The translations under genes were made by a program, and so were the position numbers. Below the pieces are notes generated by a model. The model had not been told where the DNA came from, searched no databases, and saw only the letters and a list, made by a program, of their open reading frames with translations. 64,000 nucleotides of DNA from the NCBI GenBank assembly GCA_002286715.1, contig NSJX01000072.1, positions 36,949 through 100,948 on the forward strand. The letters are read 5' to 3'. The DNA comes from Dentipellis sp. KUC8613 (taxonomy: Eukaryota > Basidiomycota > Agaricomycetes > Russulales > Hericiaceae). Each line of letters begins with the position of its first letter. Position 1 is the first letter of the stretch. Of this stretch, positions 1-11,559 are shown piece after piece.

Positions 1-666
1 GGGCGGGTGGGTGTGGGGGACGTTCCCGCCCGAGCGCCACCGGCTCGTGCGCGCTGCGTATCCCGCGAGCAGCCTCGGTGCGTCCGGATCCCATCGTACC
101 TATCCGCCTCCCGTCGCGTGCTGACATGTCGTTTCCCTGCTGCAGCGACGAGCCTGTCCGCCGACAGCACCGCGCCGCTGCGCGACTGGCACATGCAGGT
201 CTCGCACGACCCCGCGCGCGCGGAGCCGAGCTGGATGACGCTCTACACGTTCGCGGAGGCCGAGTTCTTCCAGCGCGATATCGAGGTGGCGAGCTATGCC
301 GTGTGCACGCTGCCCGGGACCGTGCTGTCCGACAGCGTGGTCGCGACCCGCCGGTTTGCGGTGCGCGGCGAGGACGCGCGGGGGCTGCTCGTGGCGGATG
401 AGGACGACGGGGGTGCAGCGGGCGTGCAGGCACTGGACGCGGCGGACGCGGCGCTGCCGTGGGTCGGGAAGTGGACGCTGGAGGATAAGCGGGGCGTGAA
501 GCGTGTCGGGGGCGCGAAGCTCGAGGAGGTGGGGTTGGCGAGCGAGCCGGAGCGGGTGAGGATGCTGCGGGAGGTGTTTGGGATTAGCGTTGCGGATGAG
601 GATGTTAAGTGGATTGAGGGGACGAAGGTGGCGTTCCGGCCGGAGGGCCAGGAGGGTGCGGCATGA
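1..666 (+). CDS. Arylamine N-acetyltransferase, C-terminal part (cut by window edge)
   Basis: The 3' end of a gene that starts left of the window. Exon 1-77 reads ...GTFPPERHRLVRAAYPASSL, intron 78-145 has a gtgcgt donor and a tgcag acceptor, and exon 146-666 ends with TGA at 664-666. The stretch WHMQVSHDPARAEPSWMTLY, followed by YTFAEAEFF, IEVASYAVCTLPGT and SVVATRRFAV, resembles the second half of arylamine N-acetyltransferases, where a substrate-binding barrel precedes a helical lid. These cytosolic enzymes move acetyl (sometimes malonyl) from CoA to aromatic amines through a Cys-His-Asp triad. The Cys would lie in the missing N-terminal part, so activity cannot be judged here. Family assignment rests on recalled motif resemblance, not on a search. 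Confidence 0.7.
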   Translation, partial: GRVGVGDVPARAPPARARCVSREQPRCVRIPSYLSASRRVLTCRFPAAATSLSADSTAPLRDWHMQVSHDPARAEPSWMTLYTFAEAEFFQRDIEVASYAVCTLPGTVLSDSVVATRRFAVRGEDARGLLVADEDDGGAAGVQALDAADAALPWVGKWTLEDKRGVKRVGGAKLEEVGLASEPERVRMLREVFGISVADEDVKWIEGTKVAFRPEGQEGAA

Positions 667-1836
667 GGTAGGTGTGATTCATTGTGGTGGTGATATAAGG
701 GCTATCTGGTAGTGTTTTTGAATGGGAAGTGCAGAACTGTTTCTGACGGTATGAGCGGTTATAGCCAGCAGCGTTTCTGCGTTCCGAGCCACTTCTATCA
801 GGACTGGATCACCTTGATAGTAATAACAGCTCACCAGCGCCCGTGCCCATGAACGCCTGCAGGCAAGTTGGACTCCCGAAAGCTCATACGACGGAATCAA
901 ATAAGAGAGTGACGAAAGGCAATATTGATAGCACACGTACAACGTTATTTAAATAATTGAATCCGCCTCAGCGTCCAGGTACGCACAGACTCGCAATCAC
1001 CAGCACACGCATATTCATCCACAGCGACATGCATACTATAAATGCTAAACACAGAACAGTGCATTCGCGTTCTTGAATACCTGCCTATTCGGGCCGTCCG
1101 CGAGCGCCGCGGTGATCCAGCACGCCAAGTCCCCATACACCGATATCGATACGCATTGATCATGACGGACGCGCACATTCGGAGTCGGACTTCGAGCTGG
1201 TGTTCCAATTGCTCAAGCCTGGGGGGATGGGAAGTACTTCCGAGCGCGAGGCAGCAGGAACGAACGGCGCGACCCTGGCCAGGACCGTTACTTACCGCCC
1301 ACCTCGAAGAGCCAATCGCCCATCGTCTATCGCGCGCCCGTCTGCGTTCTGTCTTCTTCCTTCTGACGGCTTCCAATCAGAATCAGAATCAGAACGCTTA
1401 CTTGCAAGTGGCCCGCGCGCCGGGTGCTGACATCAGACAGACGGTGGGTGGTGGATGACTTGTCTTATGTCCTATGTCCTAGGTTCCTCGTCTTATGTCC
1501 TAGGTGCCAGGCGTTAGATGTTTGGTGGTGGGCGTGAGGTGGTATGTGTTTGTGTTTGTGTTTGGTGGGATGTTCGGTCCTAGGATTCCGATCCCATGTA
1601 CACGGCATGTGCGCAGGTTCCTGGTGATTGCGTGCGACCCGTACGCTGTGTGCGTGCGCTGTGTACGTGGGTTCCTGGGCGAGCAGTGTCGATGAGCGAA
1701 TGGAGGAAAGACACTAGTACTGACAGGGCACCGGCGTGGTGTAATCTGATACATGATAGGTCAGGTATCGGTATGCCAGCTTCCAGTCTACGCGTCCGCA
1801 TTCGAATCCGGGGACGCGAAAAGCTAATCGGGCGGG

Positions 1837-1862
1837 AGAACTGAGAACTGAGAACTGAGAAC
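1837..1862. repeat. Short tandem repeat, 7-nt unit actgaga
   Basis: Three to four head-to-tail copies of actgaga/gaactga. Simple slippage repeat in non-coding DNA. Confidence 0.8.
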
Positions 1863-3844
1863 AGGGGCGCGCCGGGGGAAGTGGAAGTTCGGACTGGAGG
1901 AACGATCAGCGCGGGGTGCCTGTGAGGTGGGTGCCTTGGAAATCCCAGGGCTGAGTGTGTGGATCCGAGGATGCAGGCGGACTTGCGCGGGTGTGTGGAT
2001 TCAGATGTTCGGTTTGGAAGCAGGCCACTGAGGCCGAGAACGTACGTGTGTGGATTGCGAGGCTGCGCTAGGGTTGGGTTGAGTTTTGGGAAATTGCTTG
2101 CATGTGTGCCTATGCGTATGTTTGCCGTCTTGGCTATGATCCAATCTGTCTATCTGCCCGAGGACGAACCGCAGCTGTCTCCCGCCCTCTGCCTCCCGTC
2201 GACGTCGTACCTACGTCACGTCAAGAGCGAATGCGAACCTGAACGTGGATGCGACTTGGACTGTTTCGATCCAGCCAGTCGCAGCGCGCTGATAAATTCG
2301 AGATCGGTAAGTATATACATACGCAGGCCAAGGACGAATCAGCACCGGTTCCGATGTCGGGTTGTATGTGAACTCAACAAGTACTTATCCCCAGCAGGCC
2401 CGAGACGAATCAGGAACACAGCAGGCAGGTCCAGGGGTGTTCCTGAGGCCTGCCGCGCGCGCGGGGGGCGTAGAACTCAGAAGGCATTGCGCATTACGCA
2501 CCACCTGAGGTCGAAGCTGCATGGACTGCTCCGACTCGTGCTTTGTCCTGTACCTGTAAGGTTCAAAACGCGGACGCAGCATGTGTGCCTAAGCAGCTGC
2601 AACCCCTGGATACGTAAACCGCACCGTTAACGTTACTGTACTGTTAACGCCACGAAGCTGGTCGCTCGAAGCGTCCTCCGTGCCTGCGGTGTGACGACGG
2701 AGCGATTTGGAATAGGGGGTAGTGCGGGCGTGCGCTGCTTACTGACCGGCGCGAGCATGTGTGCAGCGATGCTTGCGAGCGAAACAATCACCGGGCCGGG
2801 TGTCAGTGCGAGATCCGGTCGGCGGCGGTTTCGAGTTCAAGCTGCAGGTGGAAGCGAAGGGCAGTGTGTGGCCATGCGGGGGTCGAGTAGCCGTGGTGGG
2901 ATGCGCGGGTGGAGTACTCGTACGAGGTTCATTGAAGTATGCACGGCCGTATGAGTACTTACCCAGGCTCGCCGATGATATGGCATATGGGGATGGGCTA
3001 AATATGGGCCTGCCTACCTGCATGCGACTCGCTGTCGAGAGAAGGGTGCGACGCAGCATACTTACGGTCCCAGGGATACCCGGCCCGTGTGTGTGTGGAA
3101 GATGCGCGGTCGGACGTTAGATAAATTAAACGTTGCCGTGAATGAAGACGCGAAGGGGTTCGTCGGTGTGCCTTCTTTTCGTGTGTGTCTGTGTGGGCTG
3201 CATTCTGGAAGATGAAGATGGAATATCGGTGCTGTACGTAGATTGTAGAGGAGGGGTGCATCTGCAGACGTACCGGAGTCAGTGATCTGGATTGTTGGAA
3301 AACATACCTATACCGTCCGCGAGCGCCTCCCCGAGTTGACTGAAGGAAGAAACAGACGAAAGACAGCATGCCACGCTGGCAAGCGCAGAACCGTCGACAT
3401 CGACACTGGATCCGGATACACTGGCATCGGACTAACATCGGGCGTATCGGGACTAACGGCACCCGCGTCCGGCGTCGACGCGCCTCGCCACTGGCAGCAG
3501 TTTTCGCGAGCATCACGACACCATGCCATTCCTCCCGCCCGAGCACCGTCGAGTCATCTCTAGCTCCCCCCTCTCAATCTCGCACCACTACGCGACTGAT
3601 TCGTGACTCGACTGCTAGCACCCTCGTACCACCCCGCGAAAAAGCACACCGAAACGTGCGATTTAGGCTTTGGATTTTCGGATAGGTGCGTGCTTTTAAG
3701 GTGCCGGCGGGGCCTCGGTGCGGGGGTATTTCGCTTCGTCCGTGCGAGGAGCGTTGAGAACTGCTTTCGTACTAACAACTGGCGGTATAGACGTTGAATA
3801 CAGGACCAGGACCGACGACGGTATACTACTAGACAACTAGACAC

Positions 3845-3986
3845 CCCTAGACACCACCCCACCCCGCGCGCGCTACATCAAAATCACACCCATTCTACAT
3901 CCCACCCTCCATCCCACCCATTCCATCCCACCTATCTCCCCACCCTACCCACCCCCACCTACCCACCCACACCCAAAAAAAAAAAG
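3845..3986 (+). promoter_or_regulatory. C/A-rich leader upstream of aspartate kinase
   Basis: About 140 bases almost free of G on the plus strand, made of caccc and catccc repeats and ending in a run of A directly before the ATG at 3987. Pyrimidine-rich tracts of this kind are common around transcription starts of highly expressed fungal genes, and A at the positions before the ATG fits a good initiation context. Treating it as core promoter and 5' UTR is inference; no TATA box was seen. Confidence 0.35.
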
Positions 3987-6240
3987 ATGTCGACCAGCTC
4001 GACGCCCTCCGCATCCCCGCCGCTCTCCTGCACCTCGCTCTCGCGCTCCCCATCGCCCAGCCCGCCGCGCACGCCGCCGAACCTGCACCAGAACACGGCG
4101 GACCCCGCGGCGCAGTGGCTCGTGCAGAAGTACGGCGGGACGAGTGTGGGCAAGTTTGCGGATAGGATCGCGGGCGAGATCGTCCCGTGCGTGCTCTCTC
4201 TCTTCTCTATCCTCTACCTCTTCCTCTACCTCTACCTCCTTTCACCCTCACCATCCCAGCCGTCCATTTTCCCTCATATCCACTCCCCATGCTATCCTAC
4301 TGACGCCGTGTGACTGGCAGGGCCTACCTCGACCAGCACAAGCTCGCGATCGTCTGCTCCGCGCGCTCGGGGTCCACCAAGGCGCTCGGCACGACGAACC
4401 TCCTCCTGCGCGCGGCGTCCGAGGCGCTCCAGCGCCCGCCCCCCTCAGTCCCCGCCACGACCCCCTCCGTGCCGCCGACGCCGGGCACGTCGACGCCGCT
4501 CGCGCACTTCCTGCGCGACCGCTCGTCGTCGCAGCACTCGCCCTCGCGCTCCAACTCGCACTCGCACTCGCACTCGCACTCCGCCATGCACTCCGGGTCG
4601 TCCTCGCTCGCGGGCTCACTCACGCTCCCCCCTCTAGCAGACGACGCGCCCGCGTTCAGCCGCACGGTCGACATCCTGCGCGCGGAGCACCTCGCGGCGG
4701 CGCGCCGCGCGGTGCGCGCGCCGGACGTGCTCGGCGCGCTCGAGGCGGAGCTCGTGCGCGACTGCGAGGACCTGCGCGGGTTCCTGCACGCGACGCAGGT
4801 GATCGACGAGATCTCGCCCAGGTCGAGGGATAGTATTGTCGGCTTTGGGGAGAGGCTGGCGTGTAAGATCGTTGCGGCGGCGCTGCGGGACCGGGTGCGT
4901 GCTTTTTTGGTTTTTGTTTGGGTTTTGGTGATGGGAGGCTGATGGGTTTGGTGTGTGTGTGGTGGGGACTTGCAGGGCGTGGACGCGGAGTTTGTGTCGC
5001 TGGACGGCGTCGTGCCGGAGTATGAGGAGGCGGAGGGCGCGCTGGGCCAGGCGTTCTACGACCGCGTCGCGGAGGCGTTCGCGGAGCGCATCAAGCTGTG
5101 CGGGCCGCGCGTGCCCGTCGTCACCGGTGCGTCGCCTGCGTGCATGTGTATCACACTCACACTCACACCCACACTCACACTCGCATCCGCGCACGGCAGG
5201 CTTCTTCGGGCCCGTGCCGGGGTCGCTGCTGCGGCAGATCGGGCGCGGGTACACGGACCTGGCGGCGGCGCTGCTCGCGGCGGGCCTGCACGCGTCGGAG
5301 CTGCAGATCTGGAAAGAGGTCGACGGGATATTCACTGCGGACCCGCGCAAGGTGCCCACGGCGCGCCTGATCCCGCTCATCTCGCCCGAGGAGGCCGCGG
5401 AGCTCACGTACTACGGCAGCGAGGTCGTGCACCCGTTCACGATGGAGCAGGTCATCCGGCGCAAGATACCGATCAGGATTAAGAATGTGGAGAATCCGAC
5501 GGGCGGGGGCACGGTGATTCATCCGGATGGGGATGCGGAGGGCGAGGGCGAGGGAGGCGAGGGCGTGGGTGTGCCGGACTTTGGGACGCTGGCGCTGGAG
5601 GGTGAGGGGCTGGTGCAGACGCAGGCACAGGCGCGGCGGCTGCCGACGGCGGTGACGATCAAGGAGCGGATCGTGGTGCTGAACGTGAACTCGAACCGGA
5701 AGAGCGTCTCGCACGGGTTCCTGGCGGGCATCTTTGGGACGCTCGACCGCTGGGGCGTCGTCGTGGACCTGATCAGCACGAGCGAGGTGCACGTGAGCAT
5801 GGCGATCGAGAACGTGCTCGACCGCAAGGTGCTCGCGCGGCTCGTGCGCGAGCTAGAGAAGAGCGGCACGGTAAGTGCGGCTGTGTGGTTTATGTGTGGT
5901 TAGGAGACTGATGGCGCGCGGCGCAGGTGTCGGTGCACCACGACATGGCGATCCTGTCGCTGGTGGGGAAGCAGATGCGCAACATGGTGGGGATCGCGGG
6001 GCGCATGTTTGCGACGCTCGCACAGGGGAACGTGAACATCGAAATGATCAGCCAGGGCGCGAACGAGATCAACATCTCGTGCGTCATCGAGCTGCGCGAC
6101 GCGGTCAAGGCGCTCAACCTCATCCACCAGAGCTGTCTGCAGATCAAACCCGAGGGGCCCAAGGGCAGAGGTGCGTGCTGTGTGCTGCTTGGGTGTGCTT
6201 AGCGCTGACGGGGTGTGCAGTGGGCCCGTGGCTGTTCTAG
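3987..6240 (+). CDS. Aspartate kinase (aspartokinase)
   Basis: Catalyses ATP + L-aspartate to 4-phospho-L-aspartate, the first step towards threonine, methionine and homoserine in fungi (HOM3-type). Six exons: 3987-4186, 4321-4894, 4976-5126, 5200-5870, 5927-6170, 6221-6240. Together they make 1,860 nt, or 619 aa. A Ser/Pro-rich N-terminus leads to the kinase signature KYGGTSVG at residues 48-55. Further family blocks are FFGPVPG, GRGYTDL, WKEVDGIFTADPRKV, SPEEAAELTYYGSEV and HPFTMEQV. The end carries two ACT-like regulatory repeats (VNSNRKSVSHGF and MISQGANEINISCVIE), so feedback by threonine is likely. A stretch of about 75 aa rich in Pro, Ser and His, including an (HS)n run, sits at about residues 104-179 between the two N-lobe blocks and is not part of the usual fold. 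The 20-nt last exon gives the tail ...VGPWLF. Confidence 0.95.
4555..4580. repeat. Coding tandem repeat ctcgca
   Basis: About four copies of ctcgca within exon 2 of aspartate kinase. They encode the Ser-His run in the non-conserved insertion, so the insertion may have grown by replication slippage. Confidence 0.75.
5151..5183. repeat. cactca/caca-rich microsatellite in an intron
   Basis: Imperfect cacact/caccca array filling the middle of the third intron (5127-5199) of the aspartate kinase gene. Confidence 0.7.
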
Positions 6241-6456
6241 TTGGGTTTGTAGAGTAAAGAGTAGAGAGTATAAGTAGATTAGATAGAAAGGAAATGTATG
6301 ATATAGCCGCGGTGTGCCTGGCGGGCGACGGCCGGCCTCAGGGACAAACGGCAGTCTGGCGCCGACATACAAAGTCGCTCTATTCGCGCTCCGCACAAAG
6401 TCTCATCTTATCCGTCCCCCGACTCGACCACTCTTCTCTCTTCTCTGTCCACCACC

Positions 6457-9073
6457 ATGCCCAAGAACGTCCCCGACGACGACGACCCCCTCGCCCGCGC
6501 ACTCCGCCCGCCCCCCGACGAGACCCCCGCCGCCCGCGCTGTCCGCCAGGCCCGCGAGGCCGACGCCCGCCGCGTCTCCCAGGCCATCGACGACGCCATC
6601 CGCGCTGAGCGCCAGGCCAACAAGAAGAAGAAGATCGTCCGCGTCCTGCTCCTCGGCCAGAGCGAGTCCGGTGCGTCCCCCCACGCCCCTCCGCGCCCCC
6701 GCGCCCCGCCCTGACAGCCAGCGCACCAGGCAAATCGACCACCCTCCGCCGTACGCACGCGTCCCCACCCCCGCGCTGACCTGTCACACACTCACCCGCT
6801 CCCGCACGACAGAGTTCCAGCGCCTGTACACGCCGTCCGCGTTCCGCTCCGAGCTCGTGCACTGGCGCGCCATCATCCAGCTCAACCTCATCCGCTCCAT
6901 CCACACCATCCTCGCCGCGCTCAACGCCAACGCCAACGCCAACTCCGGCCCAACGCACTCGCCCGCGCCCTCGCGCTCGCTCGCGTGGGACGGCGACGAC
7001 TTCGACGTGCCCGACGACGACGCGTACCTCTCCGACCCCGCGTCGTCCGTGCGCCCCTCGCTCGCCCCGTCCGCGTCCCCCTCCGCGCCGACCTCCGACA
7101 CGGACGACGGGCCCCCGCTCGACCTCGCCGCGCTCGCGCTGCGCCTGCTCCCGCTGCGCCACGCCGAGGCGTTCCTGCGCGCGCAGCTCGTGCCGCCCGC
7201 CGAGGACGAGGCGGCCGACCTCGGGCACGGGCTGCCGGGGCACGCGCACGCGCCGTCGCACCACTCGTCCTTCTCGTCCTCCTCGTCCGCGTCGGCCTCG
7301 TCCGCGGGCAAGGAGGTGTTCGTGCGCCCCGGGCGCTGGCGCGCGTCGTTCTGGAAGCGCGGCGGCGTGCGCGCGTGTGCGGCGGGCGCGGGCGCGGAGG
7401 AGGACGAGCCGCAGCGCGTGATATGGCGCTGTCGCGAGGACATGATGCGCCTGTGGGCGAGTCGGCGGGTGAGGCGGGTGTTGAAGGCGAAGAAGGTGCG
7501 GCTCGAGGAGGAGAGCGGGTTGTGCGTGTTTTCTTCTCTCTCTTTTTGTGCGCTGTGTGGGACTTTGGGAAGGCTGATGGGTGTGCGTTGAAAGCTTCTT
7601 GGACGACCTGCCGAGGCTGACGGAGTGCAACTATGTGCCGACCGAAGGTGCGTGGGCTGTTTGGTTTGCTTGGCTGGTAGGGATTCGGGGGTGGCTGATA
7701 CGTGTGCGGACAGACGACGTGCTGCGCGCGCGCCTCAAGACGATCGGCGTGTCCGAGTACAAGTTCCAGATGGAGGCGGGCCCGCAGAGCGGCAGCGAGT
7801 GGCGCATCGTCGACGTCGGCGGGTCGCGGTTCCAGGTGCGCTTGCATTTCTTTCCTTCCTTCCTTCCCTCTCCCACCAATCTTCTCTCCTCCCTCCCTCT
7901 CCACACACGCACTCTTCTCCATCCTCTTCTTGTTTTCTCACTACTCGCATGTTTGCTCACACGTTTGCTCGCCCGTTTGCAGAGACGTAAGCACGCATGT
8001 ACCTGCGCTCGTGCGCGGTGAGACTGAGACTGGGGCTGACGACTGTCGTTTTGTGCGCATATGTAGCGACGTGGGCGCCGTTCTTCGACGATGGTGAGTC
8101 CTCGTGCTGGCGTTTGTGTTTGTCAACTCGTGTTCTGTGCTCGTGCGGCGGGCCGGGAAGGGCGGCTCGTGCGGTTCGTGAGAGGGCTGGGGCTGACGAT
8201 TTGCGTTGTGCGTACAGTGGACGCGATTATCTTTTTGGCGCCGATATCGTGCTTCGACCAGGTGCTCGCGGAGGATGCGAAGGTTAATCGGCTCGTGCGT
8301 CCCACCCGCTCACCCTCTCACTACTCACTCACATCTCCCACTTCTACTTCCACTCACGCCCGCATCTCCAACCCGCGCACCTTCCACTCGTATCCGCATT
8401 CGCGCTCGCACCCGCCACCTGCAGGAAGACTCGGTGCTCCTCTGGAAAGCGGTCTGCTCGAACAAGCTCCTCGCGCACGTCGACCTCGTGCTCTTCCTCA
8501 ACAAGTGCGACCTGCTCGCGCGCAAGCTCGCGGGCGGCACGCGCCTCGCGCGCTACGTGCGCAGCTATGCGGACCGCGCGAACGACGTGGAGACTGCGGG
8601 CAAGTGTGCGTCCCTTTGCTTATCTGCTGCGCTTCGGCGTGTGTGTGGGCTTGCGTGCTGATTCGTTTTCCTGTACGTGCGTGATTGTGTGTTTTGATGG
8701 GGTGGATGTGTGGATGTCGGTGGGTGAACGTGTAGACTTCCGCGGCAAGTTCAGCGCGATCCAGCGCACGTACTCGCCCGCGCCGCGCAAGTTCTACGGC
8801 TTCTGCACCTCTGTCACCGTGCGTCCCCCTTTCCTCCCTTTCCTCTCCCCACCTCTCCCCATACCCCATACCACAACTCCTGCTAACGCGACGTGTATGC
8901 GCAGGACACAGTCACGACGTCGGGCATTCTCGTCAGTGGTGCGTCCTGTTTTTTCCGTTCCCCGGGGCGTGGTAGAAGTGAGACACTGACACTGATACAA
9001 TGTGCTGGCGTGTGCGTTTACAGTCCGCGATATCGTCCTGCGGCAGAATCTGCGCCAGTCGAAGCTCGTGTGA
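6457..9073 (+). CDS. Atypical large G-protein alpha subunit
   Basis: GTP-binding switch of heterotrimeric G proteins at the plasma membrane. Twelve exons: 6457-6670, 6730-6750, 6813-7521, 7595-7647, 7714-7835, 7983-7986, 8067-8093, 8218-8294, 8425-8605, 8736-8818, 8905-8938, 9024-9073. The sum is 1,575 nt, 524 aa, against about 350-360 for ordinary alpha subunits. Visible motifs are the P-loop LLLGQSESGKST, switch I VPTEDDVLRARLKTIGV, switch II DVGGSRFQRPTW, then VDAIIFLAPISCFDQVL, NKCD and the TCA-like CTSVTDTVTT; the C-terminus is VLRQNLRQSKLV. The catalytic Gln of switch II (DVGGQR) is Ser here. The helical domain carries an insertion of about 150 residues rich in Ser, Pro, Ala and Asp (exon 3). 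The N-terminus MPKNVPDDDD lacks the MGxxxS myristoylation signal. It probably belongs to the expanded divergent alpha group of Agaricomycetes (inference). Confidence 0.92.
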
Positions 9074-9364
9074 GCCCTGCGCATGCGCTAGCTGGTGTCG
9101 TCGCGCTTCCCTCTCCTCTCGTCCCGCACACACCCGCACATTCGCACATCCGCACTCCTATATCCATCACTGCTACTACGACTATCACCAACCAACCTGC
9201 TGCTTGCTTGCTATGAATGCCCACTGGGCGACACGATCCGACTTCGACACTCGACATCCTATTGGCGCGCCTCTTTACGCGTGTGCGTATGCGTACGCCG
9301 GCGCGCCTCTCTTCGTACAAGTGTGCCGGCGCGTATCACAATGGGGCCACCACACTACTACTCC

Positions 9365-9386
9365 AAGACAAGACAAGACAAGACAA
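9365..9386. repeat. Pentanucleotide repeat aagac
   Basis: Four to five head-to-tail copies of aagac in non-coding DNA. Confidence 0.8.
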
Positions 9387-10459
9387 GCGCACATCCTACT
9401 ATCCCACATCCCCACTCGGACTTGGCTGACGGTTCCTCGGGCCTCACTTCGGAACTCAGGCACGCACGCGCATGTACCCTGATCGTGTGCGCGTTTACGC
9501 TTGCGGTGGAGGTGGTGGTGCCTGTACGCGTCCTCAAGCGGATATCTGACTCCTGGTTGGGCGCGGCCCTGGTTGGGCGTTTAGATGCTCGGGAGCTCGG
9601 GAGCTCGGGTTCCAGGAACTTTGGCAGCTCAGCTCGCATCCGGAGCGCCCATGCTGGCGTCTGGTGCGTCCACTCCCGATGTTCCGAGCCCCGATGTCCC
9701 GATACTCGAAACTCGAAGTCCGGAAGTCCGATATCTCGAAGTCTACTCGCCCTATCCCCCATCCCCATCATCACAATTGCTGTTTGGTTTCCACCCATCG
9801 CCATCGCTGTCTCCTCCGGTTCCGGTTCCATCGCCGTATCCATAATCACCTCTCACCTCCGTCCCCGCCGTCACCGTCGCGGTATCCATGTCTATGTGCC
9901 ATCTTCGGATTCGTTTCCATCAGCAGCCATGCGGCATGCGGCACGCGACATGTGTCGCGCGCGCGCGCGTATTCGCATCAGTCGTGTCGTGTCGGCTTCT
10001 GTGGGTATGGGTGCATGTGCATGTGTGCGCGTGCTGCATGCGCGTGTTGCATGCGTATGTGCGGTCGCGTGTGTGTAGGTGGGTCGTTGGGCTCGCGGCA
10101 CCGAGTCTGGGACCCGACGATGGCTCTGGTTCGGGGCGCTTTCGCTTTGGGTTCCAAGAACGCGGCAAAGGACGCGGGGTATGATACGCGACGAAGGACG
10201 CGGGATACGAACGATACGCGGAATGCGGGGCGCAACAGGAGGATTCGGGACGAGGACCACGGCGCATCCCATTCGCAATCTCACACGCATCTCACATCGT
10301 CCATTCACAATCTCACACCTCATTCTCGATTTCATTCGCATCACATCTCAATCTCCCAACGACAACTGCAGCTCCGTCTCCGGCCACGACTATGCACCTT
10401 ATCCCTATTCATCTAAATCCCGGCTCCGACTGCGCATCTCTCTGTCTATCTAAATCCCA

Positions 10460-10514
10460 ACTACGACTACAAATTTCTACGACTTCTACGACTATGACTA
10501 CGACTACGACTATC
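10460..10514. repeat. tacgac-rich imperfect tandem repeat
   Basis: Repeated ctacgacta units with substitutions in a non-coding, low-complexity stretch. Confidence 0.6.
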
Positions 10515-11559
10515 ACGAACTCCGATCGTTCGCGAATGCCGAATGCGATCGTACGCGAATGCGCATCCAAGCCCAATCGAACCCAATCGAATACGAATGA
10601 GCACCTGGGATGGGAGCATGCGCGCAAATGGACGGACGAATCTTTGATCACCGAGCAACGCTCAACACTCTATCACATCGACGCGCGACGCGCGGACGCG
10701 GACGCAGTACTCGGCCCCTTTCCCATCCTCATTTCGCTCCCATTCCTATTACCTTGATCTCTGCGGAGCACCTATCACGTCCCCCATTCCCTATTACCTC
10801 TGCGCAACGCCATGACCGTCACCTCACGGAGCCCCGCATTACCTGCAGCTGGCGGAACGCCCCCTGGGCCTGCGCCGCTCGCGATCGGGCGGGCCATTAG
10901 GCAGGCTATAAGTAAGGCGATCAGGCGTTTCGATCCGGGTTTTGGAATGGACGCCGCAGAATGCAGGACGTGGGACGCGGGAAGCTAGGTTCTGGATAGC
11001 GGGACGCAGAGCGCCAGGAATGCAAAACGCGGGCAGCCGGACGCCGGACGCGCCGCGGTTTCCTGCTATGGCGGGGGCGGCTGTGGTGGCTTTGGTGCAG
11101 GTGGCGCGGAGGTCCGGTGTTGCGTGCTTCAGGCCAAGTGCTCTTGTGTCCGACGTCCGGAGTCCAGGATCAAGAGCGCAATATCCACCGCGATGTCCTG
11201 GAGCCTGCGCGGGCGGTGTGGTGGCCTGCGACGAGTGAGGGGATGCGGGGGTGGGTTGGGACTATCGGACGGCGGTATTCTGGGTTGCCGGCGTCCATTC
11301 AGCATGCAGATGCAGGGTCAAACAGATTGCGGGGTACGGGGCGTGGTGAGTTCCACCCCACGCACGGCGCTCCCTACTCCGCATTCCGTCCTCCGCGGAC
11401 AACGCGTGCGCGGATCAGGGTCGCCTTGCCTGGCGCCTCCGTTTTCATGGGCGTCTGCGGTGCGGTCATCGCTGTTCCGTTCCTGCGCCCCTCGGCGCTC
11501 GCGCTCGATTTCGGACTTGTGGTGCGGCACACAACCGTTCAGTATCCAGTTCCACTCCG

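Larger units (their letters stand above)
667..3986. other. Gene-free stretch, 3.3 kb
   Basis: No open frame here has a credible product or splice pattern. The open frames present are short, occur on both strands and are rich in Arg and Ser, as expected from GC-rich non-coding DNA. The stretch holds several short tandem repeats: an aatcag array near 1375-1394, a partly duplicated tcttatgtcctagg motif at about 1462-1503, and an actgaga array at about 1837-1862. The last 140 bases form a C/A-rich leader to the next gene. Confidence 0.5.

Noticed and set aside
6380..7630. 416-codon minus-strand open frame opposite the G-alpha gene
   Set aside because: Extreme Arg/Gly/Ala content with no family pattern; it is the shadow of GC-rich plus-strand exons whose motifs and splice phases are consistent.
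6921..7922. 333-codon minus-strand open frame, Arg/Ala/Thr-rich
   Set aside because: Same cause: antisense of a GC-rich exon; crosses real introns.
9365..10514. Short direct repeats that might suggest a CRISPR-like array
   Set aside because: Units of 5-7 nt run head to tail without spacers; simple slippage repeats.
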